In this document: positions 1-7,325 of the stretch, in pieces
Layout of the letters: every line of letters begins with the position of its first letter
Numbering within the stretch: the stretch's first letter is position 1
Assembly (NCBI GenBank): GCA_905214875.1
Contig: CAJMNR010000027.1
Coordinates: forward strand, 1 to 59,585
DNA from: an uncultured bacterium
GTDB lineage: Bacteria; Bacillota; Clostridia; Lachnospirales; Lachnospiraceae
DNA: 59,585 nt
Reading direction: 5' to 3'
Translations under genes and position numbers: made by a program
The notes under the pieces: model-generated
What the model was told of the DNA's origin: nothing
The model's database searches: none
What the model saw: the letters and a program-made list of their open reading frames with translations, nothing else

Positions 1-52
1 CAGCGGCGACCAAGTCCGCAACCGCCAAGCGTCCCGCTTCGAGCGCCGTGTT
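1..52. other. GC-rich terminal segment of unknown origin
   Basis: By count 36 of these 52 bases are G or C (about 69%), against a strongly AT-rich remainder. On the minus strand one frame is open and reads M-N-T-A-L-E-A-G-R-L-A-V-A-D-L-V-A-A, a composition typical of a high-GC genome. I recognise no family. It may be a foreign or chimeric contig tip, or the edge of a transferred segment. Confidence 0.4.
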
Positions 53-91
53 CATCCAAAGCTTGTCGACTTTGTCGACAAGCTGAAAAGG
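53..91 (+). repeat. Dispersed repeat A, copy 1, with perfect palindrome
   Basis: This 39-base segment matches 57872-57910 at 35 of 39 positions. It contains a perfect inverted repeat (positions 60-70 and 74-84, 11-base arms, loop TTT) carrying two GTCGAC cores. In both copies it lies just beyond the intrinsic terminator of a minus-strand gene (spoVAE here, fucI there). The other copy has a degraded left arm. Function unknown. Confidence 0.7.
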
Positions 92-115
92 CCTTGCAAA
101 AATGCAAGGCCTTTT
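86..115 (-). terminator. Intrinsic terminator of the spoVAC-AD-AEb unit
   Basis: Perfect 11-base stem (88-98 with 103-113) around a four-base loop, followed on the minus strand by TTTT. It starts six bases after the spoVAE stop. Confidence 0.8.
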
Positions 116-120
116 CTCAG

Positions 121-477
121 CTATTTTTTCATGTGTGGCTTAAAGATCCAAGATCCAATATATGCAAATACAATAGCAGCACTTAAGCCTACTGCCGATG
201 CAGTAAATCCACCTTTAAAGATTCCTATGAATCCATCCTTATCTACTGCTTCTTTTACACCTTTAAATAGGTTATGGCCGAAACCACATAATGGAACGCT
301 TGCTCCACAGCCAGCCCATTTAAGAAATGGCTCATAAAGTCCTAGTGCACTTAATAAAGCACCGATGCATACTAGTCCAACCATAATCCGTCCAGGCATT
401 AATTTCGTATTATCCATAACGATTTGTACAGCGACACAAATGAGTCCACCTACGACAAATGCTTTTATATAATCCAT
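121..477 (-). CDS. spoVAE: Stage V sporulation protein AEb (SpoVAE)
   Basis: A small integral membrane component of the SpoVA channel, which moves calcium-dipicolinate into the forespore and out at germination. The 118-residue product is almost entirely hydrophobic helices: residues about 4-20, 30-48 and 92-112, with a Gly/Cys-rich loop near 56-70 of the kind conserved in SpoVAEb (and related SpoVAC). The length is normal for the AEb half; no AEa gene follows, since the terminator and the window edge come next. It lies 26 bases after spoVAD in the same minus-strand unit and is expected to be made in the forespore. Identity rests on the family look and on gene order C-D-E. Confidence 0.9.
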   Translation of the reverse strand: MDYIKAFVVGGLICVAVQIVMDNTKLMPGRIMVGLVCIGALLSALGLYEPFLKWAGCGASVPLCGFGHNLFKGVKEAVDKDGFIGIFKGGFTASAVGLSAAIVFAYIGSWIFKPHMKK

Positions 478-503
478 ACGGATACCTCGCTTTTCCTTCT
501 TAT

Positions 504-1538
504 CTACCCAACCGTTTCAAACATTACGCCATGGGCAATGCCCGGAACAGAGTCGCCCTCGTTATAGCTGGTTGGTGATAACAATGCACCTGTTGGAACG
601 AACAAAACACGGTTCCATTGTTTTCTGCGCAACATCTCGATAATATACCCATTTAATGTGATTGCGGAACATCCACAGCCACTTCCACCTGCATGGGTAT
701 CTTGTTCTGTCGGATCAAATATTTCGATACCACAATCCATATACTGCTCGCTGATGTCATATCCTTTTTCACGCAAAATATCGATTGTAATGTCGCGTCC
801 GATCGTACCTAGATCGCCAGTAATGATCTTGTCATAATACTCTGGTTTACGATTCAATTCCTTAAGGTTTGCATAGATAACATCTGCAGCTGCAGGAGCC
901 ATACATGCTCCCATGTTCATAGAATCCTTTACTCCATAATCAACTACTTTTCCAGTCGTAATTCCTGTAATCACAACATCTATTGCATTCTTGGTCTTAG
1001 TCTTTCCAAGTATCATACATCCGCTTCCTGTTACTGTCCAAGTCGCCGAATATGGTCTTTGATTTCCATAGGCAAGAGGGAATCGAAATTGCTTTTCTGC
1101 TCCTGCAAAATGGCTTGAAGTAACTGCCATTGTCTTTTCTGCAAATCCGCCATCAATAGCCATAGAAGCAAGGCTTAATCCCTCTCCCATGGTTGAACAT
1201 GCACCATAGATACCAAACATAGGGATACCAAAAGATTCAATACCAAATGATGTCGCAATCAACTGTCCTAGTAAGTCACCACCATATAAATAACGGATGT
1301 CCTGGCTTTGTAGCCCTGCTTTATCTAACGCATACTGACATGCCGTCTTCTGCATTGCGCTTTCAGCTTCTTCCCATGTTTTTTTGCCAAACAACGGATC
1401 TTCATTGACTAGGTCAAAATAGCTTCCCAATGGGCCTTCGCCCTCTTTCTTTCCACCGATAGCTGCATATCCGAGTACATATGGGGGCGATTCATACAAT
1501 AATGTCTGTTTTCCGTGCATCTTGCTTGCCTTTGGCAT
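504..1538 (-). CDS. spoVAD: Stage V sporulation protein AD (SpoVAD)
   Basis: SpoVAD is the dipicolinic-acid-binding, thiolase-fold subunit of the SpoVA channel, on the spore inner membrane. The product is 344 residues, normal for the family. The N-terminus carries the family pattern GKQT...GPLGSYFD, and the C-terminal half has the Gly-rich run HAGGSGCGCSA and GALLSPTSYNEGDSVPGIAH. The frame is open upstream to 1604, but a strong AGGAGGG ribosome site lies eight bases before the ATG at 1538, and homologues begin there, so I used that start. It follows spoVAC by 14 bases and precedes spoVAE by 26, indicating co-transcription. Confidence 0.95.
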   Translation of the reverse strand: MPKASKMHGKQTLLYESPPYVLGYAAIGGKKEGEGPLGSYFDLVNEDPLFGKKTWEEAESAMQKTACQYALDKAGLQSQDIRYLYGGDLLGQLIATSFGIESFGIPMFGIYGACSTMGEGLSLASMAIDGGFAEKTMAVTSSHFAGAEKQFRFPLAYGNQRPYSATWTVTGSGCMILGKTKTKNAIDVVITGITTGKVVDYGVKDSMNMGACMAPAAADVIYANLKELNRKPEYYDKIITGDLGTIGRDITIDILREKGYDISEQYMDCGIEIFDPTEQDTHAGGSGCGCSAITLNGYIIEMLRRKQWNRVLFVPTGALLSPTSYNEGDSVPGIAHGVMFETVG

Positions 1539-1552
1539 CTTAATCCCTCCTT

Positions 1553-2071
1553 CTAAAGCACATTCATGGCTTTCAAAATATAGTAAATCAACCCTAATAC
1601 CCAAGAGCTAAAGATACCATACAAGATAACCGGTCCAGCAATAATAAACAGCTTACATCCGATACCAAATACCTGACCTTCTGCCTTATACTCCATTGCC
1701 GGTGAAACTACGCCATTTGCAAAACCTGTAATCGGAACAACAGTACCAGCTCCGCCAAACTTAGCTAATGTTGGATAAATATTAAGTCCTGTTAAGATAA
1801 TACTAATCAAAATTAATAATATCGAATTATAAGCTGCGGCTGTTTCCTGATCTAAACCATAGTTCATAAATAAATTCAAAAAGACTTGCCCAATCGTACA
1901 TATAATACCTCCTACAATAAATGCATTGACACAATTTAAAAAACAGTTATGTGTCGGTGTCATATTAGTTACATATTCGTTATACTTCTTATCACGTAAT
2001 TTGGGATCCTTCTCATTAAGCACATCGCCAATCTTTGGACCCTTTTTTTCCGTTTGATCCTCTTTACTCAT
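1553..2071 (-). CDS. spoVAC: Stage V sporulation protein AC (SpoVAC)
   Basis: An integral membrane subunit of the SpoVA dipicolinate channel; the Bacillus protein has been described as mechanosensitive. The 172-residue product has a charged cytoplasmic N-terminus (about 40 residues), then four to five hydrophobic helices, with the conserved loop FGGAGTVVPITGFAN near residue 105-120. The frame also has a GTG at 2074, but AGGA sits seven bases before the ATG at 2071, so I prefer that start. A strong terminator separates it from spoVAB upstream, so spoVAC-AD-AE form a second transcription unit. I could not find a convincing sigma-G promoter in 2075-2150. Confidence 0.93.
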   Translation of the reverse strand: MSKEDQTEKKGPKIGDVLNEKDPKLRDKKYNEYVTNMTPTHNCFLNCVNAFIVGGIICTIGQVFLNLFMNYGLDQETAAAYNSILLILISIILTGLNIYPTLAKFGGAGTVVPITGFANGVVSPAMEYKAEGQVFGIGCKLFIIAGPVILYGIFSSWVLGLIYYILKAMNVL

Positions 2072-2150
2072 CACATTATCCTTTCTCTATAAGAATGAAA
2101 ATGATATCTATGCTACAATTAGTATCTATCTTTTCTTAAATTTTAAACAT

Positions 2151-2195
2151 AAAAAAATCGCAAGGCATTGTTAATAACAATTACTTGCGACTTTT
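2151..2195 (-). terminator. Intrinsic terminator after spoVAB
   Basis: Minus-strand stem (2158-2164 with 2184-2190, extended by an inner AT-rich palindrome at 2167-2181) followed by seven T residues. It divides the spoVA genes into two transcription units, AA-AB and AC-AD-AE. Confidence 0.8.
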
Positions 2196-2617
2196 TACAT
2201 TCGATTAATTACAAGCTGATAAAATGTTCCTAATCCTTTTCCGATTGCAATACTGACAACGAGAAAAGGAAGTCCCATCGTTAGCGTAATACGCCTTGAA
2301 ATGGTCGGGAAGACATCTAAAACTTCTGCCAGTGCGATTGCTAGGCATCCAACAAAAAAGCCAGAGAATAAGCCGTACAGCGCTAAAAACACTAATCCAA
2401 ACGGCATCTCTACCTCAAAGATAGATACCAAATTGCCAAGGATTCCTCCAAGCATTACACAATCTTCGTAAAAACATATCTGTTTCGCGGTTCCAGTCCT
2501 TACAGCAAGCCGTTGTATAATCTGAATCATCGTAATAAACGCATAAACTCCAGCTGCAACACCAATGCCGCCAGAGACTCCGATAAAGAAAAGAACGATT
2601 GCTTTAATTAGAGTCAA
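2195..2617 (-). CDS. spoVAB: Stage V sporulation protein AB (SpoVAB)
   Basis: A membrane subunit encoded with the SpoVA dipicolinate channel in clostridia and bacilli. The product is about 140 residues with four hydrophobic segments and the typical opening FFIGVSGGIGVAAGVYAFIT. The frame extends upstream to an ATG at 2641, but that would place the ribosome site inside the gene. GGGAGGG lies eight bases before a TTG at 2617, which restores the family length, so I chose TTG. It overlaps the end of spoVAA by 14 bases, implying coupled translation. Confidence 0.9.
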   Translation of the reverse strand: MTLIKAIVLFFIGVSGGIGVAAGVYAFITMIQIIQRLAVRTGTAKQICFYEDCVMLGGILGNLVSIFEVEMPFGLVFLALYGLFSGFFVGCLAIALAEVLDVFPTISRRITLTMGLPFLVVSIAIGKGLGTFYQLVINRM

Positions 2618-3233
2618 TGATCTTTCCCTCCCTACTTGCATTCTGAATCAATGCGCTGTTTACGTCATTTTCGTACTTGCGCATCTCAATTTGAATCGGA
2701 GTAGGATCCGTTGTTATCTTAAACTTTGAAAAATGATTGAAAAACACAATGATTCCTAGCGTAATGCCGATAGAATATCCCACTTCGATGATTGACCATG
2801 AATCTTTTGTCTGACCAACCACCAATTCATAGATTTTATCAAAGATATCCTGAATCGAAGCATCTGCATTAAATGCCATAATTGACAATGCACCCCCGAA
2901 AAATACTACGAGGGCTACAAATATCGTCTTAGATATTTCCCATAGCTTGTTAGGTTTCTTTGGTATGTTATAAGAAAGGATGAACTCTGTCTCTCCCAGA
3001 TTCACCACTTCTACATCCGGATACAGCTTTCCTACCATTTCTATTACCTTCATAATAGAAAAACAGTATTTTTCATTTTGATTTGTCTTGATTACCTTTA
3101 CAAGCTGATGATTCAAATCGTGTACCAGCTTCTTATCACTACTATATAATTTGGCGATGTCTTCCATATATACTCTTGTATTATAGACTTCAATATTCTG
3201 GTCTATCTTTATATAAAGTGTCCTTGATTTCAT
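2604..3233 (-). CDS. spoVAA: Stage V sporulation protein AA (SpoVAA)
   Basis: SpoVAA has an N-terminal soluble domain and a C-terminal membrane part, and is the first canonical SpoVA subunit. Here residues 1-105 form the soluble domain, starting with the typical KSRTLYIKIDQNIEV. Hydrophobic segments follow near 110-130 and 150-168. I place the start at the ATG at 3233; a TTG six bases upstream is possible but less likely. The start ATG shares four bases (ATGA) with the stop of the small membrane ORF just upstream, so translation of spoVAA is probably coupled to it. The spoVAB start lies inside its 3' end. Confidence 0.92.
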   Translation of the reverse strand: MKSRTLYIKIDQNIEVYNTRVYMEDIAKLYSSDKKLVHDLNHQLVKVIKTNQNEKYCFSIMKVIEMVGKLYPDVEVVNLGETEFILSYNIPKKPNKLWEISKTIFVALVVFFGGALSIMAFNADASIQDIFDKIYELVVGQTKDSWSIIEVGYSIGITLGIIVFFNHFSKFKITTDPTPIQIEMRKYENDVNSALIQNASREGKIIDSN

Positions 3234-3388
3234 AGCCAAAATCCTCTAATTAGTTCTTGTTTTGTGAAATTATCAATGAGTACTCCATCATACACCTGCT
3301 CTGTCGGCATTAAAAACACAACATAGACTGCTACCACAATCAGCACAGCCAATATTGCAACGAGTATGAGGATCAACTTCTTCGTCAT
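3230..3388 (-). CDS. Small single-helix membrane peptide upstream of spoVAA (52 aa)
   Basis: An ORF too short for routine gene calling, but well supported. AGGAGG lies eight bases before the ATG at 3388. The product starts MTKKLILILVAILAVLIVVA, a basic tip and one long hydrophobic helix of about 25 residues, then a polar tail of about 25 residues ending GFWL. Its stop overlaps the spoVAA start by four bases (ATGA). It is the first gene after the sigma-G-like promoter at 3451-3480. I recognise no family. By position it may be a forespore membrane peptide that assists or regulates SpoVA, or a translational leader for spoVAA. Confidence 0.72.
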   Translation of the reverse strand: MTKKLILILVAILAVLIVVAVYVVFLMPTEQVYDGVLIDNFTKQELIRGFWL

Positions 3389-3402
3389 TACAATAACCTC
3401 CT

Positions 3403-3433
3403 AAAAAAGCATTTACCTCGTCGGTAAATGCTT
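3403..3433 (-). terminator. Terminator-like hairpin after sigF, in the spoVA leader
   Basis: Perfect 11-base stem (3407-3417 with 3423-3433), five-base loop and a run of six T on the minus strand. It would end the spoIIA-sigF transcript. The sigma-G-like promoter lies upstream of it, so the same hairpin is also at the extreme 5' end of the spoVA message, right before the ribosome site of the small ORF. Confidence 0.8.
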
Positions 3434-3450
3434 CATTGACTATCATATAA

Positions 3451-3480
3451 TAGTATGGGAGATTTTTACGACTTTTATAC
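3451..3480 (-). promoter_or_regulatory. Sigma-G/sigma-F-type promoter of the spoVAA unit
   Basis: Minus-strand GTATA (3476-3480) and CATACTA (3451-3457) are separated by 18 bases, matching the known forespore pattern (GHATR, 18 bases, CATNHTA). It sits immediately downstream of the sigF stop codon and upstream of the spoVAA unit. Predicted start of transcription is near 3444. Confidence 0.75.
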
Positions 3481-3481
3481 A

Positions 3482-4195
3482 TTAAGTAAGGCGTTCTCTC
3501 ATGACTTTTAATATTTTCTTCTCCAATCGGGATACCTGCACCTGGCTAATTCCCAGTTCCTTTGCAATATCCGTCTGCGTCTTATCTCTAAAATACCTAA
3601 GCTCGATTAGATTCTTTTCCTTATCACTGAGCGTATCGATAATTTCTTGAAGGGCAATATGGTCTATTACATTCTCATTTTCGTCTCTTGTCTGTTCTAA
3701 TTTATCAATTAAATAAATCGCATTTCCATCGCCTTGATATATTGTCTTATATAGGCTTTCCACCTCTGCATTGGACTCCAATGCCATAATGATATCTTCA
3801 GTTGGTATATTGAGTTCGCTACTGATTTCTTCCAGCGTTGGCTCCCGGTCAAAACGATTGCCAAGTATTTCTTTCGTAATCCTTACCTTTCCCGCTATCT
3901 CTTTTAAGGAACGGCTTACTTTGATCATTCCGTCGTCTCTTAAGAAACGCTTGATCTCACCTGTGATCATCGGAACTGCATACGTGGAAAACTTAACTTC
4001 AAAACTCGTATCGAATTTATCAATTGCTTTGATTAATCCTATGCTTCCTATTTGAAATAAATCTTCTAGTTCATGTCCACGGCCTGCAAACCTTCTGACG
4101 ATACTCCACACTAATCCAATGTTCATGTTGACAACCATGTCTCTGGCTGATTTATCTCCCTGTTTGGAACGTTCAATCAACTCTAGAGTATCCAT
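3482..4195 (-). CDS. sigF: RNA polymerase sporulation sigma factor F
   Basis: The first forespore-specific sigma factor, held inactive by SpoIIAB and released through SpoIIAA. The product is 237 residues from the ATG at 4195. It shows sigma-70 region 2 (GLVWSIVRRFAGRGHELEDLFQIGSIGLIKA in two halves, about 27-60), region 3 around 95-150, and region 4 with the helix-turn-helix KTQTDIAKELGISQVQVSRLE near 205-226. A GTG two codons upstream abuts the AGGAGG ribosome site, so the ATG five bases after it is preferred. It is the third gene of the spoIIAA-spoIIAB-sigF operon, 29 bases after spoIIAB. The gene order directly before spoVA supports sigF over sigG. Confidence 0.96.
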   Translation of the reverse strand: MDTLELIERSKQGDKSARDMVVNMNIGLVWSIVRRFAGRGHELEDLFQIGSIGLIKAIDKFDTSFEVKFSTYAVPMITGEIKRFLRDDGMIKVSRSLKEIAGKVRITKEILGNRFDREPTLEEISSELNIPTEDIIMALESNAEVESLYKTIYQGDGNAIYLIDKLEQTRDENENVIDHIALQEIIDTLSDKEKNLIELRYFRDKTQTDIAKELGISQVQVSRLEKKILKVMRERLT

Positions 4196-4224
4196 ATTCA
4201 CCTCCTGAACTTTTGCCCCTACTC

Positions 4225-4650
4225 CTAATGTTTAATTGCTTTTTTCATTTTCACAGTAGTACCTACCCCTTTGTCAGATACTACTTCCAACTTATCCATG
4301 AAGGCCTCCATAAAAGCAAATCCCATCCCGGAGCGCTCTAGTTCAGGTCTAGACGTATATAGTGGTTCCATCGCCTGCTCAATATTCTCAATACCTATCC
4401 CTTTATCGCTTATCTCGATCTGAATCTCACGATCTTCAATCTTACATCTCATTTCTATCTTCCCAGCGCCATTATCATATCCATGAATAATGCAGTTTGT
4501 AACAGCCTCAGACACTGCTGTCTTAATATCTGCAATTTCTTCCATTGTTGGATCTAACTGCGATACAAATGCTGCAATCACAGTTCTGGCAAAACTTTCA
4601 TTCTTTGAATCACTGTCAAATACCAAATACATTTCGTTCGTATTATCCAT
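4225..4650 (-). CDS. spoIIAB: Anti-sigma F factor / serine kinase SpoIIAB
   Basis: SpoIIAB binds sigma F and phosphorylates SpoIIAA. The 141-residue product is a GHKL-type ATPase: N box EAVTNCIIHGY (about 48-58), G1 box DKGIGI (about 83-88) and G2 box RSGMGFAFME (about 106-115). The length is normal. AGGAGGG lies five bases before the ATG. It sits between spoIIAA (34-base gap) and sigF (29-base gap), the invariant spoIIA order. Confidence 0.96.
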   Translation of the reverse strand: MDNTNEMYLVFDSDSKNESFARTVIAAFVSQLDPTMEEIADIKTAVSEAVTNCIIHGYDNGAGKIEMRCKIEDREIQIEISDKGIGIENIEQAMEPLYTSRPELERSGMGFAFMEAFMDKLEVVSDKGVGTTVKMKKAIKH

Positions 4651-4684
4651 GCTTACCCTCCTATTTACACACGATAATAATCCG

Positions 4685-5086
4685 TTAATACTCAGTGTCT
4701 TTTAGCTCCCTTACGGCATTTTCCACCTTGTCATATTTCTCTATGATCTTATAAAGCCCAGATAATTCAAAGATACGGTCTACTGTTGCATCTACATTCG
4801 CAACCGCTACTTTTCCACCAGTAAATATTACTCTCTTATAACGTCCCATTATCACGCCAATACCAGAGCTGTCCATAAAGTGAGCATTCTTAAAATCAAA
4901 TATGATATTCTTTATTCGTTTCTTATCAATCAGATAATCACTACGTTCTTTTACATAAAGCGCGCAGTGATGATCTAATTCTCGATTCAAACGTATGATC
5001 AGGCAGTGTCCAACAATATCGTACTCAGCAAATTCTTTTGAAATATCTTCAGGATCATATTTTTGCTTAATCGACTCTGTTTTCAT
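4685..5086 (-). CDS. spoIIAA: Anti-sigma F factor antagonist SpoIIAA
   Basis: A STAS-domain anti-anti-sigma factor; its unphosphorylated form binds SpoIIAB and frees sigma F. The product is 133 residues, about 15 longer than the usual family length at the N-terminus (MKTESIKQKYDPEDISKE...). The core is clear: ELDHH near 36-40 and the phosphorylation loop FMDSSGIGVIMGRY, with the serines at 73-74. A GGAAGG ribosome site lies before the ATG at 5086. A possible sigma-H-like site lies near 5160-5190 (AGGTAATTT and CCGAAG on the minus strand), but the match is weak and I do not list it separately. Confidence 0.93.
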   Translation of the reverse strand: MKTESIKQKYDPEDISKEFAEYDIVGHCLIIRLNRELDHHCALYVKERSDYLIDKKRIKNIIFDFKNAHFMDSSGIGVIMGRYKRVIFTGGKVAVANVDATVDRIFELSGLYKIIEKYDKVENAVRELKDTEY

Positions 5087-5192
5087 GTTTCAACCTTCCT
5101 TTACGAATTATTTTTTAACTTACCAAAGAGTTTTGTTTGTTGTTCAAGGAACCAAGTGTCTTCGGGTACTCTCAGAGAAATTACCTATGAAT

Positions 5193-5261
5193 AAAAAAAG
5201 AGACACTTATGGTATATCACGAACATCTTTTCGTATGTCATGTTAATATCCATAAGTGTCT
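5193..5261 (-). terminator. Intrinsic terminator of the TPR-protein unit
   Basis: Minus-strand stem of 12 bases (5201-5212 with 5250-5261) around a long loop that itself contains a small hairpin, followed by seven T. It isolates the spoIIA operon from the gene upstream. Confidence 0.75.
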
Positions 5262-5303
5262 TCTATACTAATTTCTCTAGTTTATCTCTGTCTTTTTTAG
5301 TCT

Positions 5304-6788
5304 TTACTCTGTCTCCGATGGAGTAGCCGTTGGTGATGCAGATGGTGAAGCGAATGATTCAGGTAACTGTCGTAACTGAGTTTTTGCTTCTTTACCACGT
5401 CTTGTCGTTGGATGCTTGTCTACAAGGTCTTGGAATATTTCTCTAGCTTTATCATTTTTTCCTTGTTTCATATAGCATCTTGCAAGGATATAGTTTGCAT
5501 CTTCATAATCATCTTTGATTGCATTGGCTGCTTGTAACAACTCAATTGCATCGTCAAACTTACCTCTTTCATATTTGGTATAACCCTGGCTATATAACTT
5601 TTCTGCATAACTGCTTAAAGATTTCTCTTTAATTGTCTTATATAATTCTTTTGCAGAATCAACAGTAAAGGAATCTTCTTTTAACGTAGTCATCGCTGTT
5701 GCTGCCTTAGTTAAATCGTCATTTAATACATAGCCTGCACTTTGTAATAATAAGTTGATTGCAGTGTCACCAGTTGGGGTTGCGTTAGGATCTTGAGTTG
5801 CATTTGGATCCGCTGTCGCATTCGTATCATCTTCTACCTTACCTGTCAACTCTTCAATTTGTGCCTTGTAATCGTCTCTTTCTTTTGTGACACGATCTAC
5901 TTCATTTTGTAAATCAGAATTCTTTCTCTGAAATTCTGCATTTTTCGTATTTAACTCTGATATTTTTGAACTGGATACTGTTGGTCCAATTAATACGTAA
6001 AATACGATAATACCTACAACTACACCAATGACTAAGTTCAAATATGGCCAAATGCTTGGCTTATCTTCTTTGAAATTATTCATTCCAGCAAAAGCATTAA
6101 ATTCTCCGTTCTTACCATCATTCAATGCTTTTCGATCTTCTTTTACTGTTGTTACTTCTCTAACGACCTTCGTTCCGTTAATTCCTAACTCTTTCATATA
6201 ACGAAGGGTAGTCGTATTATTCACATCAATAGCATTGGCTTTCACAAGCTGTTTGCCTGCTTTATCCTTTTCCCCTGCCTGCATATATAATAACGCTAAT
6301 AATTGATATGCGCGGATAAACTTAGGATTCAAGGAAACTACTTTCTTAAGCTGGATAATTGCAAGATCAGGGCTGCCCTGTTTTGCACTTGCAAGCGCTT
6401 GATTGTACTTCTTAATTGCCTGATTCGTATTCTCTAACTTTGTTGGATTGGACTGTACCATGCTGATATATTCATCTGCATCGTTGTCATTTTCCTGAAG
6501 ATGCTTGCTCAATACCCATTCACGTAGGGCATTCACTGTCTCTCCCATTTCATAATATACAAGTCCTAAAAGGTTTCTTGCATTCGTATTATTCTTATCT
6601 AATTCAAGAGCTTTCTTCAAGGCATCCACTGCGCCTGAAAGATCTCTAACTTTTGCCTTCATCAAACCTTGGTTATAGCATGCATTTGAAGCTTTAACAA
6701 CTCGTTTGTACATTCTTACATCTTCCCCGCATCTATCACAACGATTATTCTTTAAAGACAATACGCTATTGCAATAAGGACACTTCAT
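5304..6788 (-). CDS. Zinc-ribbon, TPR-repeat, single-pass membrane protein
   Basis: The 494-residue protein has an N-terminal zinc ribbon (Cys 3, 6, 17, 20), TPR repeats at about 30-100 and 120-195, one transmembrane helix at about 247-268, a coiled coil at about 274-316, and a Thr/Asn/Pro-rich linker. A second TPR block lies at about 395-465, ending in a Ser/Pro/Thr tail. The TPR halves therefore lie on opposite sides of the membrane, the first probably cytoplasmic with the zinc ribbon. It probably acts as a scaffold; no enzyme motif is visible. It is preceded by a 50-residue ORF in the same unit, with a 42-base gap. Specific function unknown. Confidence 0.85.
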   Translation of the reverse strand: MKCPYCNSVLSLKNNRCDRCGEDVRMYKRVVKASNACYNQGLMKAKVRDLSGAVDALKKALELDKNNTNARNLLGLVYYEMGETVNALREWVLSKHLQENDNDADEYISMVQSNPTKLENTNQAIKKYNQALASAKQGSPDLAIIQLKKVVSLNPKFIRAYQLLALLYMQAGEKDKAGKQLVKANAIDVNNTTTLRYMKELGINGTKVVREVTTVKEDRKALNDGKNGEFNAFAGMNNFKEDKPSIWPYLNLVIGVVVGIIVFYVLIGPTVSSSKISELNTKNAEFQRKNSDLQNEVDRVTKERDDYKAQIEELTGKVEDDTNATADPNATQDPNATPTGDTAINLLLQSAGYVLNDDLTKAATAMTTLKEDSFTVDSAKELYKTIKEKSLSSYAEKLYSQGYTKYERGKFDDAIELLQAANAIKDDYEDANYILARCYMKQGKNDKAREIFQDLVDKHPTTRRGKEAKTQLRQLPESFASPSASPTATPSETE

Positions 6789-6830
6789 AATATCTTCACC
6801 TGTTTCCTCTTCGTTTTTGTCATTTTTGTC

Positions 6831-6983
6831 TTAGTTTGTTCGTTTTTCGTTCTTAGATGCTTTTAAGATTTCTTTAATAATATCTGTTGCATCTGTTAAA
6901 TCATCATTATAAATGGCATCTTCTGCCTGCTCTACTTCTAAGCTTGGCTGAAATCTTTGTAATTCTTCTTCAAAATTAATCAT
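6831..6983 (-). CDS. Small acidic protein upstream of the TPR gene (50 aa)
   Basis: A short ORF with GGAGGG five bases before the ATG at 6983 and a stop at 6831. The product begins MINFEEELQRFQPSLEVEQA, is acidic in the middle and basic at its C-terminus (KNEKRTN), with no hydrophobic helix. It lies between a good promoter (7101-7129) and the zinc-ribbon TPR gene, so it is likely the first gene of that operon. No family recognised; a small soluble partner of the TPR protein is plausible. Confidence 0.65.
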   Translation of the reverse strand: MINFEEELQRFQPSLEVEQAEDAIYNDDLTDATDIIKEILKASKNEKRTN

Positions 6984-7100
6984 GTAAACCCTCCGTCCTT
7001 AATCTTCACTGTCCACTTAACTTCTACTGTCTATATGTGAATCAATTATTTATATATAAATTGTTTATCATATCGTAATTCATAGCATTTTGCCTATACT

Positions 7101-7129
7101 ATAATAAAAAGAAAGCCCCAAAAAATCAA
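7101..7129 (-). promoter_or_regulatory. Sigma-A-type promoter of the 50-aa ORF / TPR operon
   Basis: Minus-strand TTGATT (7124-7129) and TATTAT (7101-7106) with a 17-base spacer. The 118-base leader to the 50-residue ORF is AT-rich. Otherwise the stretch 6984-7325 holds only the valS terminator. Confidence 0.5.
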
Positions 7130-7223
7130 CATATATTCATAATATTTAAAAATTTATAAGAATTCTTTAAGATTTGTCATATTATACGCATAACTTTTGC
7201 TCGTTATCCATGTAATTTGGTAT

Positions 7224-7287
7224 AAAAAAAGCACCATATTATATGAATAGAGACAAACTGCCCTATGTCTATTATAATATGGTACTT
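7224..7287 (-). terminator. Intrinsic terminator of valS
   Basis: Minus-strand stem 7231-7243 with 7273-7285 (near-perfect, AT-rich) around a long loop, followed by seven T residues. It lies about 40 bases after the valS stop. Confidence 0.75.
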
Positions 7288-7325
7288 TTTATTTTCAATA
7301 GTTAAATGTCGCAATTATCGACAGA

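Noticed and set aside
3288..3482. A 64-residue minus-strand ORF overlapping the sigF/spoVA intergenic region
   Set aside because: It runs through the sigma-G-like promoter and the terminator hairpin, is Cys-rich and unlike a real protein, and overlaps out of frame with a better-supported 52-residue ORF with its own ribosome site.
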